A stretch of 64,000 bases of DNA from Siccibacter turicensis LMG 23730 (lineage in GTDB: Bacteria; Pseudomonadota; Gammaproteobacteria; Enterobacterales; Enterobacteriaceae), in NCBI RefSeq assembly GCF_000463155.2, contig NZ_AWFZ01000048.1, positions 1 through 64,000 on the forward strand, given 5' to 3'. A program made the translations under genes and the position numbers. Each line of letters starts with the position of its first letter. Position 1 is the first letter of the stretch. A model generated the notes under the pieces. That model was given only the letters and a program-made list of their open reading frames with translations, ran no database searches and was not told the DNA's origin. Positions 1 through 8,312 of the stretch are shown piece by piece.

Positions 1-168
1 ACCGAGACGCCGACCGAGACGCCGACCGAGACGCCGACCGAGACGCCAACCGAGACGCCAACCGAGACGCCGACTGAGACGCCGACCGAGACGCCAACCG
101 AGACGCCAACCGAGACGCCGACCGAGACGCCGACCGAGACGCCAACCGAAGAGCCGACCGAAGAGCCG
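1..168 (+). repeat. 12-bp tandem repeat (VNTR) encoding TETP/TEEP
   Basis: Fourteen consecutive 12-bp units are visible and the array runs off the left edge. The dominant unit is ACCGAGACGCCG, with wobble changes (final G or A, one ACT) and two terminal units of ACCGAAGAGCCG. Because the unit is a multiple of three, copy number can change without breaking the frame, so the protein tail length may vary between strains. Confidence 0.9.
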
Positions 169-201
169 ACCGTGAACCCAACGGATACACCTGAAGCGTA
201 A
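1..201 (+). CDS. C-terminal end of a T6SS-linked protein with a Thr-Glu-Thr-Pro repeat tail (partial)
   Basis: Frame 1 is open from the window edge to a TAA at 199-201. The visible 66 residues are twelve TETP units, two TEEP units, then TVNP-TDTP-EA. No folded domain is visible, so the protein cannot be named from this fragment. It lies about 85 bp upstream of a PAAR gene in a type VI secretion cluster, so it may be a VgrG or another T6SS component with a flexible acidic Thr/Pro tail; that is inference. Such tails are low-complexity and probably disordered. The full gene lies to the left of the window. Confidence 0.6.
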   Translation, partial: TETPTETPTETPTETPTETPTETPTETPTETPTETPTETPTETPTETPTEEPTEEPTVNPTDTPEA

Positions 202-285
202 ACCGGCGACGGCAATCATTATGCCCGGACAGCGGCAGAGCCCTGTCCGGGTTGAGTATCGACATACACTATCTGGAGAAAACCT

Positions 286-543
286 ATGCAAAACGCAGCG
301 CGCTTAAGCGATTCCATCAGCCACGGCGGAGCGGTAACCAGCGGCTCCGGCGACGTCTTTATTAACGGTATTTCTGCCGCCCGGGTGGGCGACAGCGCGA
401 ACTGTTCTATACACGGCGGCAGTTCAGTGGCATGCGGCTCGGGCAGCGTCACCATCAACGGCGCGCCTGCCGCCCGAATGGGGGATTCAACCGGCTGTGG
501 CGCCGCGATATCCAGCGGCTCCGGGGACGTACTGATAGGCTAA
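286..543 (+). CDS. PAAR-domain protein (T6SS spike tip)
   Basis: An 85-residue protein made entirely of a PAAR domain. Gly-rich repeats recur as SGSGDVFING, GSGSVTING and SGSGDVLIG, alternating with AARVGDS and AARMGDS segments and with the His and Cys residues expected for the zinc site that sharpens the tip. PAAR proteins cap the VgrG trimer of the type VI injection needle and can carry effectors. There is no C-terminal toxin extension, so this is a plain tip protein whose cargo would have to be carried elsewhere. A purine-rich site (GGAGAAA) sits just upstream of the ATG. The next gene starts 5 bp after the stop, pointing to one transcript. Confidence 0.85.
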   Translation: MQNAARLSDSISHGGAVTSGSGDVFINGISAARVGDSANCSIHGGSSVACGSGSVTINGAPAARMGDSTGCGAAISSGSGDVLIG

Positions 544-548
544 CCACA

Positions 549-1379
549 ATGGAACTGATGCTGACCTGGCCTGAAACCTTTACGCTTTTTACGGTGGATG
601 CGCACCGTAACGCCGAACAGCCTGCCTGGTTCTGCCCTGAACAGGGGCAGTTCTCGCTGGAGTCGGCTGCGGATGAGCGCGACAGGGTGCTGTTTTACTG
701 GCTGTTTTCAACGCCGGTGGTGGTTAACCGATCGTACGACTATCTGTGTCGCGTCGGAGAGCACACGCTGGCCTATGGGCAATCGCGGCCGTTACCGTCG
801 GGGGTAGAGGTGCAGGTCGGTCAGTATCGATTGCAGGTCCAGCAGCGGTTTAGCGTTCAGGCGCCGGCGCACGCCCTGGCAAAGCGCGTGTTCAGCAGCG
901 CGGTACAAGGTGCGGTGTCGGAGATGCCGGAGCCGGACGACTTACTGTCCACCATCGGGTATTACTCCGCCTGGCGGGAGCCAACTATCGGGGAGGCAGT
1001 GGATGACAATCCGCTTAAAGCTCTGGCCGGGGAGTATAAGAACGTCGTGCTGTGGGGCGAACAGCGGCGTGAAAGTACGGCAACGGAAACGCGTGACAAT
1101 AAAAGCTGGTCGGCGGATAGCGCCCCCTTTCAGGCCCTGCGTGAGCAGATGGAAGGAAAAACCGTGACCGAGTGCATCCTCGCTTCCCACAATCTGATGG
1201 AGCGGGTGTGTGAGGAGTTGGATCTGGAAAAGCAGAATCATATCGTGCTGGCCGAAGAGCCTAAGCATGACATTCTGTTGCTGCTGGCCCCGCCGCACCT
1301 CCAGCGTAAGTCCGCGCACCAGCTTCCTTCATTAATGCTACAGGAATTCTACAAAGCGGGGTTGGATACGCTGCTGTAG
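549..1379 (+). CDS. tagK: T6SS-associated protein, TagK-like
   Basis: A 276-residue protein starting 5 bp after the PAAR stop; ATG at 558 is an alternative. The N-terminal half (about residues 20-110) resembles a beta-rich FHA-like region. The C-terminal part (about 195-276, from the APFQALREQ segment to ILLLLAP) fits the TagK domain found in SPI-6-type T6SS clusters, where tagK lies near tssE. The biochemical role of TagK is not well established; a regulatory or assembly role is usual speculation. No signal peptide or membrane segment is visible. Position between PAAR and tssE supports the assignment, but the name rests on remembered family features only. Confidence 0.6.
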   Translation: MELMLTWPETFTLFTVDAHRNAEQPAWFCPEQGQFSLESAADERDRVLFYWLFSTPVVVNRSYDYLCRVGEHTLAYGQSRPLPSGVEVQVGQYRLQVQQRFSVQAPAHALAKRVFSSAVQGAVSEMPEPDDLLSTIGYYSAWREPTIGEAVDDNPLKALAGEYKNVVLWGEQRRESTATETRDNKSWSADSAPFQALREQMEGKTVTECILASHNLMERVCEELDLEKQNHIVLAEEPKHDILLLLAPPHLQRKSAHQLPSLMLQEFYKAGLDTLL

Positions 1380-1435
1380 CGTCTGCATCTAATTCTGCTT
1401 CCCGGGCGCGTACCGGGTTAACAAGGGAGTGTAAA

Positions 1436-1921
1436 ATGGGGCAGAAGATCAAATATTTACCTACGCTACTCGATCGGCTGTTGGATGATGAGCCGAAAAG
1501 TCGACGTGAGGCGCCGGATAAATTTCATTTTGACAGCCGGACCATGCGGGCCATCGTGCTGCGTGACGTGCTGGCGATTCTCAACAACACAAACATCGAC
1601 GACCGGCTGGATGAGCATCGCCATAAGGCGGTGGCGGGGTCGGTGCTCAACTACGGGGTGAGCGCGGTGACCGGTGGATGGAGCAATGCTCACTCCTGGG
1701 CGCGCATTGAAGCCGCGGTGCGCAACGCGCTAACCCGGTTTGAACCCCGCATCGTGCCGGAATCGCTGGTGGTGCGGCCGCTGCTGGATAAAAGCAATCC
1801 GTCCCGGTACGGGGTGATCCTGTTTGAGATCAGGGCGCTGATTTACTGGGAACCCTGGCCTGTGGATCTCTGCTTTCAGGGCGCATGGGATTCGGAAAAC
1901 CAGGCCATTCGGCTGGCATAA
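1436..1921 (+). CDS. tssE: Type VI secretion baseplate subunit TssE (gp25-like)
   Basis: A 161-residue protein of the gp25/TssE family, the baseplate component that with TssF, TssG and TssK initiates sheath polymerisation. Family features visible: an N-terminal PTLLDRLLDD segment, VLRDVLAILNNTN near residue 45, a SVLNYGV motif near 75, IEAAVRNALTRFEPRI near 100, and a C-terminal segment ending FEIRALIYWEPWP. The ATG is preceded by a good ribosome binding site (AAGGGAG). It appears to be the last gene of the cluster: the next 449 bp are AT-rich and gene-free, then pectin genes begin. Confidence 0.88.
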   Translation: MGQKIKYLPTLLDRLLDDEPKSRREAPDKFHFDSRTMRAIVLRDVLAILNNTNIDDRLDEHRHKAVAGSVLNYGVSAVTGGWSNAHSWARIEAAVRNALTRFEPRIVPESLVVRPLLDKSNPSRYGVILFEIRALIYWEPWPVDLCFQGAWDSENQAIRLA

Positions 1922-2370
1922 CGGGCTTTCTGTCGGGTAAACCGCGGTGCGACTGACGCATCGCGGGCTGCAGCCCGCTCCCATTATTGGGTTATTCCTT
2001 CTTTTGCTGAACCGTTATGCGGTGATAATAATAGCGCTCTGTTCGTCCATGCGTAATGATAACGCACTGAACTATATACGTAGAAATAAATAGAAATATA
2101 CGATATTAAACATAGATTGACAGAAAAGCGTTTTATATCAATAGGCTACATTTATCGCTTTCCCATCCGTTATTATTTGGTCGCACTTTGAAGAGTGTGA
2201 TCCTCTCCATATTTTTACGCCCGTTACCGACAATTATTGATGCCTGTCACGCTGCGGTATGCCATTTTTTTTGAAACAGCCAAGTACGATCGCGATCACC
2301 AAAATAATTCTTTTAAAAAAATAAAATCCTATTCCATAAAAACGAAACATTATTTCAATAGGGGAAAGGT
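1922..2370. other. Gene-free AT-rich spacer between the T6SS end and kdgM
   Basis: No plausible gene lies here. Just after tssE is a perfect 16-bp palindrome, GCGGGCTGCAGCCCGC at 1963-1978, which could form a hairpin but lacks a T tract. From about 2040 onward the DNA is markedly AT-rich, unlike the GC-rich coding DNA on either side, and should hold the kdgM promoter. An exact CRP site was not recognised. The 3' end carries the KdgR-type box listed separately. Confidence 0.6.
2340..2360 (+). promoter_or_regulatory. KdgR-type operator at kdgM
   Basis: The core GAAACATTATTTCA (2344-2357), in an A/T-rich context, matches the KdgR operator pattern of enterobacterial pectin genes (TGAAACA-N3-TTTCA-like). 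It ends one base before the GGGGAAAGG ribosome binding site of kdgM, so a bound repressor would block transcription between promoter and start codon. KdgR is known to repress kdgM in Dickeya and to be released by KDG; the application here is inferred from the match. Confidence 0.75.
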
Positions 2371-3054
2371 ATGTTTAAGAAAACATTAGCGCTGGCAGTG
2401 TTGTGTGGATCTACTTTTGCAGCTCATGCGGTTACCGTTGATTTGCGTCATGAGTATATTGATAGCGGATCGAATGCCGATCGCGTTGCGGTTTCACACC
2501 GTTTTGATAATGGGCTGGGTTTTTCCGTCGAAGCAAAATGGAAATCTGGCGGAGATAAACAGGACCAGCCTTTCTCCGATATGGTAGGTAACGGTCACGA
2601 AGACCAAATTAGCTGGCGCTGGAAAGCTACCGACAATATTGCTATTACCCCGGCATTCACCATTGAAAGCAGCGATAGTCGTACCATCTATAAACCTAAT
2701 ATTCACGTACAGTACAGCTTCGATAATGGCTTCTATGTGGCAGGCCGCTATCGTTATGAATATACACGCAATCCGAGCACGCCGGACCGTGAAGATGACA
2801 AGGTTAACCGCGGCGATGCATGGGTTGGTTTCGCACTGGGCGACTGGCGTACCGAGCTTAACTATGTGTATGCCAAGAGTACCGAAGGGACCATCCGAAA
2901 TAACAACAAAGACTACTCTACCGAATATAACGCCAAGCTGGCGTATAAAATCGATAAAAACTGGTCGCCGTATGTTGAAGTCGGTAACGTAGGCGTAAAA
3001 GAAACCGATGAGCGCCAGACGCGCTTCCGTTTAGGTGTTGCTTACTCCTTCTGA
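2371..3054 (+). CDS. kdgM: Oligogalacturonate-specific outer-membrane porin KdgM
   Basis: A 227-residue porin of the KdgM/NanC family: small monomeric 12-stranded barrels that pass acidic oligosaccharides. A signal peptide of about 20 residues ends at AHA, followed by VTVDLRHEYID, typical of the mature family start. Alternating aromatic and charged strands run throughout (for example GFYVAGRYRYEYTR), with many Arg and Lys residues suited to an anionic substrate, and the chain ends in Phe (GVAYSF) as BAM substrates do. The KdgR box at its start and the neighbouring ogl, kduI and togMNAB point to oligogalacturonides rather than sialic acid as substrate. Base composition is less GC-rich than the neighbours. 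Confidence 0.9.
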   Translation: MFKKTLALAVLCGSTFAAHAVTVDLRHEYIDSGSNADRVAVSHRFDNGLGFSVEAKWKSGGDKQDQPFSDMVGNGHEDQISWRWKATDNIAITPAFTIESSDSRTIYKPNIHVQYSFDNGFYVAGRYRYEYTRNPSTPDREDDKVNRGDAWVGFALGDWRTELNYVYAKSTEGTIRNNNKDYSTEYNAKLAYKIDKNWSPYVEVGNVGVKETDERQTRFRLGVAYSF

Positions 3055-3071
3055 TAATCTACCCTCAATTA

Positions 3072-3104
3072 CGCCCCGGTTTATTTCTGGGGCTTTTTTA
3101 TATC
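3072..3104 (+). terminator. Intrinsic terminator of kdgM
   Basis: GCCCC at 3073-3077 pairs with GGGGC at 3089-3093 and is followed by six T. It starts 18 bp after the kdgM stop. Confidence 0.75.
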
Positions 3105-3140
3105 TCCCACCAGGGAAATTTCTTTTTTCTTTATGGCAAT

Positions 3141-3166
3141 AAAAAAAGGCCCTCCCGAAGGAGGGC
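3141..3166 (-). terminator. Intrinsic terminator of ogl
   Basis: On the minus strand GCCCTCC-TTCG-GGAGGGC forms a 7-bp stem with a stable UUCG tetraloop, followed by at least seven T. It lies directly downstream of ogl and faces the kdgM terminator. Confidence 0.85.
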
Positions 3167-3192
3167 AAGGCCAGTTACAGAAAAATATCCCC

Positions 3193-4368
3193 TTACAGGG
3201 TAATCATCTCAGGATTCTCAGGAAGTTTTGCAATATAGAGCGCCGGCTTACCGTCTTTATCGGAGCTGAATAACACCGCGCTGTCATCCGGCGTAAATGA
3301 CGGATGGGGATGGGTCACCTGACGGCTGTTGGCGAAGGTTGCCCAGGAGGTGTCATGGCGCGCTACCCGGAAACAGGCTTTGCGTTTCACGTCGAAGGCG
3401 TAGAGGTAAGGATCGTTTTCGATGCTGTACCCGCTGGTGTCTTTCACGTCCACCGGCGTGCCTGAACCGTCACCTACCAGTAATGTGCCGTCGAAGTTGC
3501 TCATCAGGTGAGAGCAGGCTGGCATCTGCATGAGCTCTTCATTAATACCGGTTTCAGGATCGAAGCGATAAATGGTGCGGCCCTGCTTGCCCTTCAGGTA
3601 GGAGACGTACACCAGCGCCGAGCCGTTCGGTACCCAGAATTCGTGGGTGCAGCTTTCTCCCGGCGCATGATTTTTCACTTTGCGCACGTTGCTGCCGTCC
3701 TCGTTCACCAGCCACATGCGCGCATCGACCAGGTCGTGCGGGCCTTCATGACAGAACGCAACGGTGTTGTCATCAAACGGGCGATAGATAGGGTGGCCGA
3801 GCCAGATGCGCTCATCGTGAATAACGGCGCTGTCGCCGGTCTGTAAATCGACGCGCAGCAGGCGGCAGTGCGGCCCCTTGTGGAAGAACTCCTGGAAGAT
3901 TTGCCAGTCATTGAGCGGCACCCAGTCGCTTTTCGCAATTTCAATGCCGACCAGTTTGGTACAGTCGCTGTTTGCCACCCAGGTGCCGTAGCCGACCCAG
4001 TCGTCCGGCACACGGTAGACCTCACGCTCTTCCAGGGTGATCAGATCCACCTGAAACAGCGAGCGTTCGTTTTTGACATAGTAAAGTGAGGCGTCATCCG
4101 GGGAGAGAAAGCCGCCAAAGGTGTTGTCGCCCGGCCCCTCGGTAAGCTGGGTGGCGCTGGCGCTGGCAATATCAAGCAGATAGTAGTTCCAGTTGCCATC
4201 GAAATCACCTGCGAACAGCAGACGGTTACCGTCCTGGCTGAAACACTTCTGGTAGAAGTAGTTACGGTGACAGGTTACCTCCGGTGGGGTTAAGCGTGTG
4301 ACTTCCGCGCCGGTATCCGGATCCCGGCTGACCTCGTAATTAAGCTTAACCTTCATACCTTTAGCCAT
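3193..4368 (-). CDS. ogl: Oligogalacturonate lyase Ogl (copy 1)
   Basis: Cytoplasmic PL22 lyase that cleaves digalacturonate and unsaturated digalacturonate by beta-elimination. Two in-frame ATGs occur, at 4371 and 4368; the second is chosen because it gives normal spacing to AAGGAG. It also makes the residue numbers equal those known for the Yersinia enzyme: catalytic His242 (THEFWVP) and Mn ligands His287 (CSHLMSN), Gln350, His353 and His355 (RQVTHPHPSF). Length is 391 residues, usual for the family. The CHRNYFYQKCF and QLTEGPGDNTFGGF blocks and beta-propeller repeats are clear. It is divergent from kduI, sharing an intergenic region with KdgR boxes. A second copy lies at 8313-9440. Confidence 0.93.
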   Translation of the reverse strand: MAKGMKVKLNYEVSRDPDTGAEVTRLTPPEVTCHRNYFYQKCFSQDGNRLLFAGDFDGNWNYYLLDIASASATQLTEGPGDNTFGGFLSPDDASLYYVKNERSLFQVDLITLEEREVYRVPDDWVGYGTWVANSDCTKLVGIEIAKSDWVPLNDWQIFQEFFHKGPHCRLLRVDLQTGDSAVIHDERIWLGHPIYRPFDDNTVAFCHEGPHDLVDARMWLVNEDGSNVRKVKNHAPGESCTHEFWVPNGSALVYVSYLKGKQGRTIYRFDPETGINEELMQMPACSHLMSNFDGTLLVGDGSGTPVDVKDTSGYSIENDPYLYAFDVKRKACFRVARHDTSWATFANSRQVTHPHPSFTPDDSAVLFSSDKDGKPALYIAKLPENPEMITL

Positions 4369-4437
4369 CATGCACTCCTTTATTGCCGTCCCCGGCGCGT
4401 TGATTATGATATCGCCTAAAATGTAGGTGGTAATTTA

Positions 4438-4455
4438 TCAAAACAACGTTTCAAT
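4438..4455 (-). promoter_or_regulatory. KdgR-type operator upstream of ogl
   Basis: Read on the minus strand, TTGAAACGTTGTTTT matches the KdgR half-site pattern. It lies about 70-90 bp upstream of the ogl start, where promoter overlap is expected. Confidence 0.65.
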
Positions 4456-4705
4456 GTGTGTGATTGCTTACGCACTTTGCCAGACGGCGCACAATTTATT
4501 TGTCACCTTTATTAATAGAGGGTTACCCATTCACCCTGGAAGTGGTTAACCGCGTGTAATACCACAGATCGATCTCCTCGCGCATTTTCCGTCAGCGGCA
4601 AAATACATCTAATGTATTGTTTATAAATAATTTTTAATCATCCCCTCTCCCTGCTATGCCCGCTAACCGTGATCGCAATTCCAAATCTTTCAATTCCCTT
4701 GTTAA

Positions 4706-4793
4706 AAATTGAAACAACGTTTTAGATATAATTGAAAACCTGTTTTAACCGGGATAAGATGGCCGCAGTTAAGAAACGGAACAGCGTTTTGCT
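4706..4793 (+). promoter_or_regulatory. Three KdgR-type boxes upstream of kduI
   Basis: Three motifs lie in the ogl-kduI intergenic region on the kduI side: TTGAAACAACGTTTTAGA at about 4709-4726 (strongest), TTGAAAACCTGTTTTAAC at 4731-4748, and GGAACAGCGTTTTGC at about 4779-4793 (degenerate). The first two are about 23 bp apart, roughly two helical turns. The rest of the 4372-4843 interval shows AT-rich promoter-like DNA and no gene. Confidence 0.65.
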
Positions 4794-4843
4794 AAGAAGC
4801 AGCAGGTCAAAACGCACCCACCTTATTTCCTCAGGAGGTTATT

Positions 4844-5680
4844 GTGGAAGTCAGACAAAGTATCCATAGCGCACACGCCAAAACTCTCGATACCCAGGGT
4901 CTGCGCGACGAATTTTTAGTTGAGAAGGTCTTTGTGGCCGATGAGTACACCATGGTGTACAGCCACATTGATCGCATTATTGTCGGCGGCGTGATGCCGG
5001 TAACCAACACCGTCTCCGTGGGCGGCGAAGTCGGTAAGCAGCTGGGCGTGACCTACTTCCTGGAGCGTCGTGAACTGGGCGTGATCAACATTGGCGGCGC
5101 GGGCACCATCACCGTTGACGGGGAGCGCTACGAGATCGGTCACCGCGATGCGCTGTACGTGGGCAAGGGCGCCAAAGAAGTGGTGTTTGCCAGCGTCGAT
5201 GCGTCACAGCCTGCGAAGTATTACTACAACTGCGCGCCGGCACACACCACCTACCCGACGAAGAAAGTGACCCCGGCCGACGTCTCGCCGGTGACGCTGG
5301 GCGATCCGCTGACCAGCAACCGCCGTACCATCAATAAGTACTTCGTGCCTGACGTGCTGGAAACCTGCCAGCTCAGCATGGGGCTGACCGAGCTGGAGCC
5401 GGGCAACCTGTGGAACACCATGCCGTGCCACACGCACGAACGCCGCATGGAAGTGTACTTCTACTTCAACATGGATGAGGACGCCTGCGTGTTCCACATG
5501 ATGGGGCAGCCGCAGGAAACGCGTCACATCATTATGCATAACGAGCAGGCGGTGATCTCACCGAGCTGGTCGATTCATTCAGGCGTGGGCACCCGCGCTT
5601 ACACCTTCATCTGGGGCATGGTTGGTGAAAACCAGGTCTTTGATGACATGGACCACGTCGCTGTTAAAGATCTGCGCTAA
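4844..5680 (+). CDS. kduI: 5-keto-4-deoxyuronate isomerase KduI
   Basis: Converts 5-keto-4-deoxyuronate (DKI) to 2,5-diketo-3-deoxygluconate in the cytoplasm. At 278 residues it equals E. coli KduI in length and is nearly collinear with it from the [19 protein letters not shown] start. The cupin metal motif [14 protein letters not shown] gives the two His and the Glu ligands, with a later His in the SWSIHSG segment. The start is GTG, preceded by a strong AGGAGG site. kduD follows 57 bp downstream in the same direction, so the two are likely cotranscribed. KdgR boxes upstream imply induction by pectin or hexuronate breakdown products. Confidence 0.96.
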   Translation: MEVRQSIHSAHAKTLDTQGLRDEFLVEKVFVADEYTMVYSHIDRIIVGGVMPVTNTVSVGGEVGKQLGVTYFLERRELGVINIGGAGTITVDGERYEIGHRDALYVGKGAKEVVFASVDASQPAKYYYNCAPAHTTYPTKKVTPADVSPVTLGDPLTSNRRTINKYFVPDVLETCQLSMGLTELEPGNLWNTMPCHTHERRMEVYFYFNMDEDACVFHMMGQPQETRHIIMHNEQAVISPSWSIHSGVGTRAYTFIWGMVGENQVFDDMDHVAVKDLR

Positions 5681-5737
5681 TCGCGGACAGCATGAACCTG
5701 TGCCTGTCCGGGACAGGCCTGACACTAAGGAAATCAC

Positions 5738-6499
5738 ATGATTCTGGATTCATTTTCTCTTCAAGGTAAAGTCGCCATCGTCACCGGGTGTGACACCGGT
5801 TTAGGGCAGGGGATGGCAGTTGGTCTGGCGCAGGCCGGGTGCGATATCGTCGGGATTAACATCGTTGAGCCGACCGATACCATCGAGCAGGTCACCGCGC
5901 TGGGCCGTCGCTTCCTGAGCCTGACCGCTGACCTGCGTCAGATTGACGCGATCCCGTCCCTGATTGAACGTGCGGTCGCCGAATATGGTCACGTGGATGT
6001 GCTGGTCAACAACGCCGGCCTCATCCGCCGCGAAGACGCGATCAACTTCAGTGAAAAAGACTGGGATGACGTGATGAACCTGAACATCAAGAGCGTGTTC
6101 TTTATGTCTCAGGCCGTGGCGAAGCAGTTTATTGCCCAGGGCAACGGCGGCAAGATTGTTAACATCGCCTCTATGCTCTCCTTCCAGGGGGGCATCCGCG
6201 TTCCGTCTTACACCGCGTCAAAAAGCGCCGTTATGGGCGTGACCCGTCTGCTGGCGAACGAGTGGGCGAAGCACAACATCAACGTCAACGCGATTGCGCC
6301 GGGTTACATGGCAACCAACAACACCCAGCAACTGCGCGCCGACGAACAGCGCAGCGCCGAGATCCTCGACCGTATCCCGGCGGGACGTTGGGGTCTGCCG
6401 AGCGATCTGATGGGGCCGGTCGTGTTCCTGGCCTCCAGCGCCTCTGACTACATCAACGGCTACACTGTGGCCGTAGACGGCGGCTGGCTGGCACGTTAA
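5738..6499 (+). CDS. kduD: 2-dehydro-3-deoxy-D-gluconate 5-dehydrogenase KduD
   Basis: Short-chain dehydrogenase that reduces 2,5-diketo-3-deoxygluconate to KDG, the step after KduI. It has 253 residues, the length of E. coli KduD. Rossmann motif VTGCDTGLGQGMA (about 16-28), NNAG at about 90, the catalytic Ser in IASMLS and the YTASK motif are present, and the C-terminus ends in the family-typical DGGWLAR. A terminator follows, so the kduI-kduD unit ends here. Confidence 0.96.
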   Translation: MILDSFSLQGKVAIVTGCDTGLGQGMAVGLAQAGCDIVGINIVEPTDTIEQVTALGRRFLSLTADLRQIDAIPSLIERAVAEYGHVDVLVNNAGLIRREDAINFSEKDWDDVMNLNIKSVFFMSQAVAKQFIAQGNGGKIVNIASMLSFQGGIRVPSYTASKSAVMGVTRLLANEWAKHNINVNAIAPGYMATNNTQQLRADEQRSAEILDRIPAGRWGLPSDLMGPVVFLASSASDYINGYTVAVDGGWLAR

Positions 6500-6517
6500 T
6501 CCGCCTGCCTGACCTGC

Positions 6518-6544
6518 AACCCCGCCCCGGCGGGGTTTTTTATT
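6518..6544 (+). terminator. Intrinsic terminator of kduI-kduD
   Basis: ACCCCGCC and GGCGGGGT form a GC-rich stem followed by six T, starting about 20 bp after the kduD stop. Confidence 0.9.
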
Positions 6545-6561
6545 GCCTGAGCGTAATTATA

Positions 6562-6728
6562 TCCATATGGCTAATGCTGAAATATCCATAGTATTTCTGC
6601 TCTGCCTTCCAGGTCTTGTATTAATAGTGAGCAAAATGAGCGTGTTGTGAACTATTTATGAGATTAATCTAAAAACGCAAAGTGAAATGTCCATCACAGA
6701 TCGCAACGCCACAGTCGTAAAGTCCATA
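6562..6728 (+). promoter_or_regulatory. araE promoter region with AraC half-site motifs
   Basis: TCCATA, the conserved end of AraC half-sites, occurs at 6562-6567, 6585-6590 and 6723-6728. The middle one has GC 9 bases upstream, partly fitting the TAGC-N7-TCCATA pattern. In E. coli araE is activated by AraC with arabinose and by CRP. No standard CRP site was found; a GTGA/TCAC pair near 6681-6696 has an 8-bp rather than a 6-bp spacer. Confidence 0.45.
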
Positions 6729-6808
6729 TCTACGGCGATTCCCACCTGACACCTTTTTCCGTCGATACCCTAACTTCAGATAACGTCATACCCGTTGAGG
6801 CAGGAAAA

Positions 6809-8227
6809 ATGTCTTCGCTTACTCAAAACGCTACCTCTGTGCCGCGTGCGCTCCAGGATACGCGCCGCATGAATCTGTTTGTCTCCGTGTCGGCGGCGGT
6901 GGCCGGTCTGCTGTTCGGACTGGATATCGGCGTCATCGCCGGCGCACTGCCGTTTATCACCGACCATTTTGCCCTGAGCAGCCGGCTTCAGGAGTGGGTG
7001 GTCAGCAGCATGATGCTGGGTGCCGCGCTCGGGGCGCTTGCCAACGGCTGGCTGTCGTTTCGGCTGGGGCGTAAATACAGCCTGATGGTGGGTGCCATAC
7101 TGTTCGTGGCCGGGTCGATTGGCTCGGCGTTCGCCGCGAGCGTGGAGATCCTGATTATCTCGCGCATTCTGCTTGGGGTCGCGGTGGGCATCGCCTCCTA
7201 TACCGCTCCGCTTTATCTGTCGGAAATGGCCAGCGAAAACGTGCGCGGCAAGATGATCAGCATGTATCAGCTGATGGTGACGCTGGGCATCGTGATGGCG
7301 TTTCTCTCCGATACCGCTTTCAGCTACAGCGGCAACTGGCGCGCGATGCTGGGCGTGCTGGCGCTTCCGGCGCTGGTGCTGATCGTGCTGGTTATCTTCC
7401 TGCCAAACAGCCCGCGCTGGCTGGCGGAGAAGGGGCGGCACGTTGAAGCGGAAGAGGTGCTGCGCATGCTGCGCGACACCTCGGAAAAAGCGCGCGAGGA
7501 ACTCAACGAGATCCGCGAAAGCCTGAAGCTTAAGCAGGGCGGCTGGAAGCTGTTTAAAGCCAACCGCAACGTGCGTCGGGCGGTGTTTCTCGGCATGCTG
7601 CTCCAGGCGATGCAGCAGTTCACCGGCATGAACATCATCATGTATTACGCCCCGCGCATCTTTAAGATGGCCGGGTTTACCACCACCGAACAGCAGATGA
7701 TCGCCACGCTGGTGGTCGGCCTGACCTTTATGTTCGCCACCTTTATCGCCATCTTTATGGTGGATAAAGCCGGGCGCAAACCGGCCCTGAAAATCGGCTT
7801 TAGCGTGATGGCGCTGGGGACGCTGGTGCTGGGCTACTGCCTGATGCAGTTCGACAACGGTACCGCGTCAAGCGGGCTGTCGTGGCTGTCGGTCGGGATG
7901 ACCATGATGTGTATCGCCGGGTACGCCATGAGCGCAGCCCCCGTGGTGTGGATCCTCTGCTCGGAGATCCAGCCGCTGAAATGCCGCGACTTCGGGATCA
8001 CCTGCTCGACCACCACCAACTGGGTGTCGAACATGATCATCGGCGCCACCTTCCTGACGCTGCTCGACAGCATCGGGGCCGCGGGCACCTTCTGGCTTTA
8101 CACCGCCCTGAATATCGCCTTCGTCGGGGTGACGTTCTGGCTTATTCCGGAAACCAAAAACGTCACCCTGGAGCATATTGAGCGCAACCTGATGAAGGGC
8201 AAAAAGCTGCGCGATATTGGGGTGTAG
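6809..8227 (+). CDS. araE: Low-affinity arabinose:H+ symporter AraE
   Basis: A 472-residue inner-membrane transporter, the same length as E. coli AraE and nearly identical in the conserved parts. Twelve membrane segments of the MFS sugar-porter family are visible, with GRKYS after helix 2, the central NSPRWL motif, QQFTGMN in helix 7, AGRKPAL, and the C-terminal PETKN motif. The first 30 residues are the most divergent. In E. coli araE is also next to kduD. It is not part of pectin breakdown, although arabinan side chains of pectin could supply its substrate. Confidence 0.96.
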   Translation: MSSLTQNATSVPRALQDTRRMNLFVSVSAAVAGLLFGLDIGVIAGALPFITDHFALSSRLQEWVVSSMMLGAALGALANGWLSFRLGRKYSLMVGAILFVAGSIGSAFAASVEILIISRILLGVAVGIASYTAPLYLSEMASENVRGKMISMYQLMVTLGIVMAFLSDTAFSYSGNWRAMLGVLALPALVLIVLVIFLPNSPRWLAEKGRHVEAEEVLRMLRDTSEKAREELNEIRESLKLKQGGWKLFKANRNVRRAVFLGMLLQAMQQFTGMNIIMYYAPRIFKMAGFTTTEQQMIATLVVGLTFMFATFIAIFMVDKAGRKPALKIGFSVMALGTLVLGYCLMQFDNGTASSGLSWLSVGMTMMCIAGYAMSAAPVVWILCSEIQPLKCRDFGITCSTTTNWVSNMIIGATFLTLLDSIGAAGTFWLYTALNIAFVGVTFWLIPETKNVTLEHIERNLMKGKKLRDIGV

Positions 8228-8253
8228 TTGCCGTAACGTTATGCAGGAGGGTT

Positions 8254-8288
8254 GGGTGGGTAAGCGAGCGCATACCCACCCTTTTTTT
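8254..8288 (+). terminator. Intrinsic terminator of araE
   Basis: GGGTGGGTA (8254-8262) pairs with TACCCACCC (8273-8281), followed by seven T. It separates araE from the convergent ogl2. Confidence 0.92.
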
Positions 8289-8312
8289 ATGCGTTGTCTG
8301 TCAGGCGTGCGT

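Noticed and set aside
6679-6698. A CRP-like palindrome before araE (AGTGA/TCACA), and a similar one near 20406-20423 before the PTS operon
   Set aside because: Both have an 8-bp instead of 6-bp spacer between the half-sites, which does not fit CRP.
6775-7441. A 221-codon minus-strand ORF opposite the start of araE
   Set aside because: It is a shadow of the GC-rich araE coding strand with low-complexity His/Arg/Gln content and no domain.
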